Shown piece after piece: positions 18,301 to 20,536 of a stretch of 20,536 nt of DNA. This DNA comes from Chrysochromulina parva (taxonomy: Eukaryota > Haptophyta > Prymnesiales > Chrysochromulinaceae). The position numbers and the translations under genes are program-made. Below the pieces are notes generated by a model. That model was not told the DNA's origin. It worked only from the letters and a program-made list of their open reading frames with translations, and searched no databases. Within the stretch, counting starts at the first letter, position 1, and every line of letters begins with the position of its first letter. Location: NCBI GenBank assembly GCA_002887195.1, contig PJAB01000800.1, forward strand, positions 1 through 20,536, written 5' to 3'.

Positions 18301-18604
18301 AGTCGCCGTCGTGGCCAGAGTGGCATGCATCCACAGCACTGCCGCCTCCTGCGACGCTGCTCCCGGGTAGCGCGCTAGCCCCAGCACCTGCTGCGCCGCC
18401 GCACCAGCCGCACCCCATGCACGCGCACCAGCCGCAATGTTCCGCCCTGAAGATTGGCGAGCACCATCCAAAACAACCCGGCTTGGAAGCATCGCCCTCG
18501 TGCACGGTAGGGCAAGATGCTAGCGAGCGAGATGCTGGCGCGTTTATCTGACAGGTGCAATGCGTGGTGAGAAGGGCAACGAGGAGCAAGACGCGTCTGC
18601 GCAT
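12301..18604 (-). CDS. Giant modular cell-surface protein: 13 eight-cysteine repeats, four CBM2-like modules, FnIII-like modules, one membrane helix
   Basis: Three exons, 18604-16926, 16804-16440 and 16334-12301, give 2025 aa. The signal peptide is MRRRVLLLVALLTTHCTC. Residues 31 to about 801 hold 13 repeats of about 38 aa with eight Cys each. Four modules (823-930, 974-1080, 1118-1218, 1235-1370) begin and end with Cys and share W-x2-GF-x-A-x-V near the start, as in CBM2 carbohydrate-binding modules. They are joined by Ser-Pro/Pro linkers. A good FnIII domain lies at about 1404-1498, with two weaker ones at 1546-1629 and 1639-1774. A SEA-like alpha/beta segment (1786-1891) precedes a membrane helix at about 1928-1949 and an acidic tail. 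This suggests a type I surface protein that binds wall or scale polysaccharide. The function is inferred; the repeat family is not one I know. The start is the Met directly before the signal peptide. Confidence 0.85.
16335..16439 (-). other. GT-AG intron 2 of the giant surface protein gene (105 bp)
   Basis: The donor is TCCATT|GTGAGC and the acceptor GTGCTGCAG|GCAAGC (minus strand), phase 1. Splicing yields HCKQCKCTACSFC, completing repeat unit 12, and leads straight into unit 13. Without splicing the frame stops at 16419-16417. A CGTGACA branch-like site has its A at 16366, 31 nt before the acceptor. Confidence 0.9.
16805..16925 (-). other. GT-AG intron 1 of the giant surface protein gene (121 bp)
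   Basis: The donor is CACACT|GTGCGA and the acceptor CGTCGCAG|GTGTAAG (minus strand), phase 2. Splicing turns the unfinished unit 10 into HCTLCKCAGCQWC, exactly the repeat consensus. Without splicing the frame runs to a stop at 16844. A CTGAC site has its branch A at 16844, 39 nt before the acceptor. Confidence 0.9.
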
Positions 18605-18820
18605 CACGCAAATGTCCTCGACCAGAGGAGCGACCGGTGACTTTTTTGACGGTGCATGCAACGCGACTTGGGAAGTGCCGCCCCGGGATACCCTCTCCGT
18701 GATGGGAAATGTAAGGAAATGATGCAGCATGCTGATGACGACAGACCAAAAACAGAAAATTTCTGTTACGCTTGAAGGATCCCGCACCTAGGGCACGCGC
18801 CCAGGGGGAGCAGAAGCGAC
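18605..18820. promoter_or_regulatory. Bidirectional promoter between the giant surface protein and the EF-hand gene (216 bp)
   Basis: Start codons face away at 18604 (-) and 18821 (+). It contains an odd palindrome ACAGAAA-A-TTTCTGT (18752-18766) in an AT-rich patch. The open frame of the giant gene extends through to 18787, but the signal peptide places the start at 18604. Confidence 0.55.
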
Positions 18821-20269
18821 ATGCTGAGCTTCGGCAGGAACGACGGCCAATCCGTCAATAGACGTCTCAAGCCGGCGCCGGTCACCGATGGAAACGCCCA
18901 ACTTCACGAAGCTCACAGCCGACTGATCAAGGTCAAGCGAATGGTGGCGGCACAACGAGCGCAGCATGCCCGAGACAGCTTCGCGGAGCGGCGCCGGCAG
19001 GACGCGCAGGCCGTGCGCTCCGCCCTCGACGAACTCAGCGGGCGCCATGCCATTCGGAATTTGCTCAAGGTTCATGCGGCCGACGAGTTGGAGGTACGCG
19101 CGATCTCAGAGGCGCTCAATGATGCACTTGTGGCGCAGAGCGGCGGCAGCGGGGCGGGCGCGCCGGGGCGCTCACGGCTTTGGATCGAGTTGTGGCGCGA
19201 GATGGACGACCAGTCGCGCGGGCGCGTCGAGTTTAGCGACTTCTCGTCCATGCTGCGCCGCAAGCTCGGATGGCGCGGCCAGCACTGCAGGTTGGGCGAG
19301 ATTGAGAACGTTCTGCAGGCGCTGTGGAGGTACCTGGATGATGATGGGCACGATCAGCCGGTAGGGTGCCTCGTGCTCAGCCAGTACCTGGCCTTCATGA
19401 AGATGGGCGTGGACGAGCAGAATGAGGCCGCCACAGCAGTGCGACGCAGCTGGCGGCAGCGGCTCGAGGACGAGAAACGGTTGGCGGCGCTCGCCTTTCG
19501 AAACGAGCAGCGGCAGCGAGAAAGCGAGCTCCGCCACCAGCGGTTCGTGAGCCCGGGGCTTTGGCGACGTTCGATGGATGATGTGGTGGCCGCGAGCACG
19601 GCGGCGCGGCGGCAGCTCGCGAGTGCCCTGTGTGAGAGACTCGGCCTCACCGAGGGATGGTACTCTTGGTACAAGACGATGGATGTGGGCGGGTTGGGCA
19701 AAGTGAGCTGGGATGAGTGGCACGACGCCGTCCTCTCCCGCCTGCCGCGGGCCGATGAGGAGCATGACCCACGGGGCGTGTGGCGCGCGATGGATCCGGA
19801 GCTCACGGGGTTCGTCAGCCTGCCCGCCGTCCGAGCGTGGGTGCAGCTCGGGGTGCCCACTACGGCGCGCCGGTCAGGCCGTCAGCAACTCGACGCGCGA
19901 CGTGCGCGCGTGCTCGTGCTGGAGGAGGAGGAGAGCTCCGCCCACGAGCTCGCGAGCCGTTCCCGGGAGGCGGCGCGTGGGCGGTTCGAGGCTGAGGCCC
20001 TGAGGCTGGAGCTGGACCTCAAGCGTCTCCAAAAGGAAGAGGAACGCCAAGCGCGACGGCAGGCAGGCGCGGCGGAGGAGGCGAGGGCGAGCGGCACGCA
20101 GACTGATCGACTACCGCGCATCGACTACCGTGTCATCCTCGCGACTGAGCCGAAGTGCATGAGCGCACGGGCGCACTATCTTGGCAACAAGGACGGCACG
20201 GCACACCGGCGCAGGCTCCATGTGAACAGGCAGGTGAACGAGCGCTTCAGGTTCGATAGGCTGGGATGA
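18821..20269 (+). CDS. Degenerate EF-hand protein with coiled-coil C-terminus
   Basis: A single-exon frame of 482 aa, without signal peptide or membrane helix. Four EF-hand-like helix-loop-helix segments can be seen in two pairs: loops near 128-141 (EMDDQSRGRVEFSDF), 171-186 (YLDDDGHD), 287-299 (MDVGGLGKVSWDEW) and 324-336 (MDPELTGFVSLPAV). Each keeps the hydrophobic position and usually the central Gly, but most liganding acids are missing, so Ca2+ binding is doubtful except perhaps at loops 1 and 3. Arg/Gln/Glu-rich helical regions lie at 27-70, 198-240 and 355-420. The C-terminus is basic (HRRRLHVNRQVNERFRFDRLG). Such architecture is common among cytoskeletal or flagellar proteins of algae and other protists, but no specific family is recognised. 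It is divergent from the giant surface protein gene. Confidence 0.72.
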   Translation: MLSFGRNDGQSVNRRLKPAPVTDGNAQLHEAHSRLIKVKRMVAAQRAQHARDSFAERRRQDAQAVRSALDELSGRHAIRNLLKVHAADELEVRAISEALNDALVAQSGGSGAGAPGRSRLWIELWREMDDQSRGRVEFSDFSSMLRRKLGWRGQHCRLGEIENVLQALWRYLDDDGHDQPVGCLVLSQYLAFMKMGVDEQNEAATAVRRSWRQRLEDEKRLAALAFRNEQRQRESELRHQRFVSPGLWRRSMDDVVAASTAARRQLASALCERLGLTEGWYSWYKTMDVGGLGKVSWDEWHDAVLSRLPRADEEHDPRGVWRAMDPELTGFVSLPAVRAWVQLGVPTTARRSGRQQLDARRARVLVLEEEESSAHELASRSREAARGRFEAEALRLELDLKRLQKEEERQARRQAGAAEEARASGTQTDRLPRIDYRVILATEPKCMSARAHYLGNKDGTAHRRRLHVNRQVNERFRFDRLG

Positions 20270-20536
20270 AGGAACGGAAGAGATCAGGAACGGAAGAGAT
20301 CATGTTTGCACGCTTGCTTGCTTGCTTGCCTACTGGTCGCTTTCTACATGTACCCGCACCAGCACCTCAAGAGCCTCTGTGGCCGACCCTGAAGGGGTGT
20401 ATTCCCGGTCGAGGAAATTCTTCCCCACCCCCGGTTTCGTCTGAATACCGGGAGGGAAGCCTCAGAGATTAACCGCCAGCGTGAAATTAGCGCGTGCGCG
20501 AAACGATAGGAATTTGCGGTGGTGCCCGATTTCCGA
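20270..20536. other. Right-edge noncoding region, 267 bp
   Basis: Downstream of the EF-hand gene. It begins with a perfect 16-bp tandem duplication (20270-20285 and 20286-20301) followed by a (GCTTG-type) tetranucleotide run at about 20312-20328. Nothing else recognisable is present up to the edge. Confidence 0.6.

Larger units (their letters stand above)
15976..18514 (-). repeat. Thirteen tandem 8-cysteine protein repeats (about 114 bp units)
   Basis: Each unit follows the spacing C, five residues, GD, five residues, C, two residues, F/W, C, seven residues, HC, two residues, C, one (usually K/R), C, two, C, two, C. Units are separated by linkers from one residue up to more than 50, often Pro/Ala/Ser-rich. 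Units 10 and 12 are each interrupted by an intron. Unit 13 is split by an acidic insertion after its third cysteine. Unit 12 has a longer first loop. All 13 keep eight cysteines. Confidence 0.9.

Noticed and set aside
15976..18514. Regular spacing of similar DNA segments as a CRISPR-like array
   Set aside because: Similarity is at the protein level (cysteine codons), units differ in DNA sequence and linkers vary greatly; this is a eukaryotic coding repeat.
16417..18787. Two independent Cys-rich proteins (frames 16844-18787 and 16417-17016) separate from the CBM-like protein
   Set aside because: Each frame ends in the middle of a Cys repeat, and consensus GT-AG junctions restore the exact repeat pattern and lead into the next frame, so they are exons of one gene.

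Overview
This is a nuclear-type eukaryotic window, most likely from a microalga with a secondary red-lineage plastid. A haptophyte fits best; a pelagophyte or other stramenopile is possible. The reasons are: GC-rich, triplet-repeat-rich DNA; five short (95-201 bp) GT-AG introns with CTGAC-like branch sites 31-50 nt before the acceptor; a ferrochelatase with a light-harvesting-like (CAB) tail and a bipartite plastid leader with an ASA-FAP-like step (ASGA/WLAP); and secreted, chromatin and Golgi proteins of eukaryotic type. There are no operons, prokaryotic signals, CRISPR arrays, rRNAs or convincing tRNAs.

Layout from left to right: the 5' end of a secreted-protein gene (-, 1-169); a GT77/XEG113-like Golgi glycosyltransferase with one intron (-, 908-3856); a DDT/WHIM chromatin protein with a long polyQ tail and one intron (+, 4059-6535); plastid ferrochelatase with one intron (+, 7035-8631); a small secreted glycoprotein (-, 9105-9845); a proline-rich single-pass membrane protein (+, 10084-11814); a giant gene of three exons (-, 12301-18604) for a 2025-aa surface protein; and a degenerate EF-hand/coiled-coil protein (+, 18821-20269).

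The most striking locus is the giant gene. Read without splicing it looks like three unrelated ORFs. Joining them at two GT-AG introns completes two interrupted cysteine repeats and gives one protein: signal peptide, 13 repeats of about 38 residues with eight cysteines each, four CBM2-like modules, three fibronectin-III-like segments, a SEA-like juxtamembrane region, one membrane helix and an acidic cytoplasmic tail. I do not recognise the cysteine repeat as a named family.

Three gene pairs are head-to-head with only 202-238 bp between start codons, implying bidirectional promoters. The GT77 enzyme and two proteins with long Pro/Ser-Pro stretches are within 15 kb of each other. A link through hydroxyproline arabinosylation is plausible but is only inference. 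Other points of interest are a near-perfect copy of an exon end inside the GT77 intron, an 11-bp inverted repeat centred in one bidirectional promoter, and a small MITE-like structure upstream of ferrochelatase. All splicing and domain calls come from reading the sequence; no searches were run.
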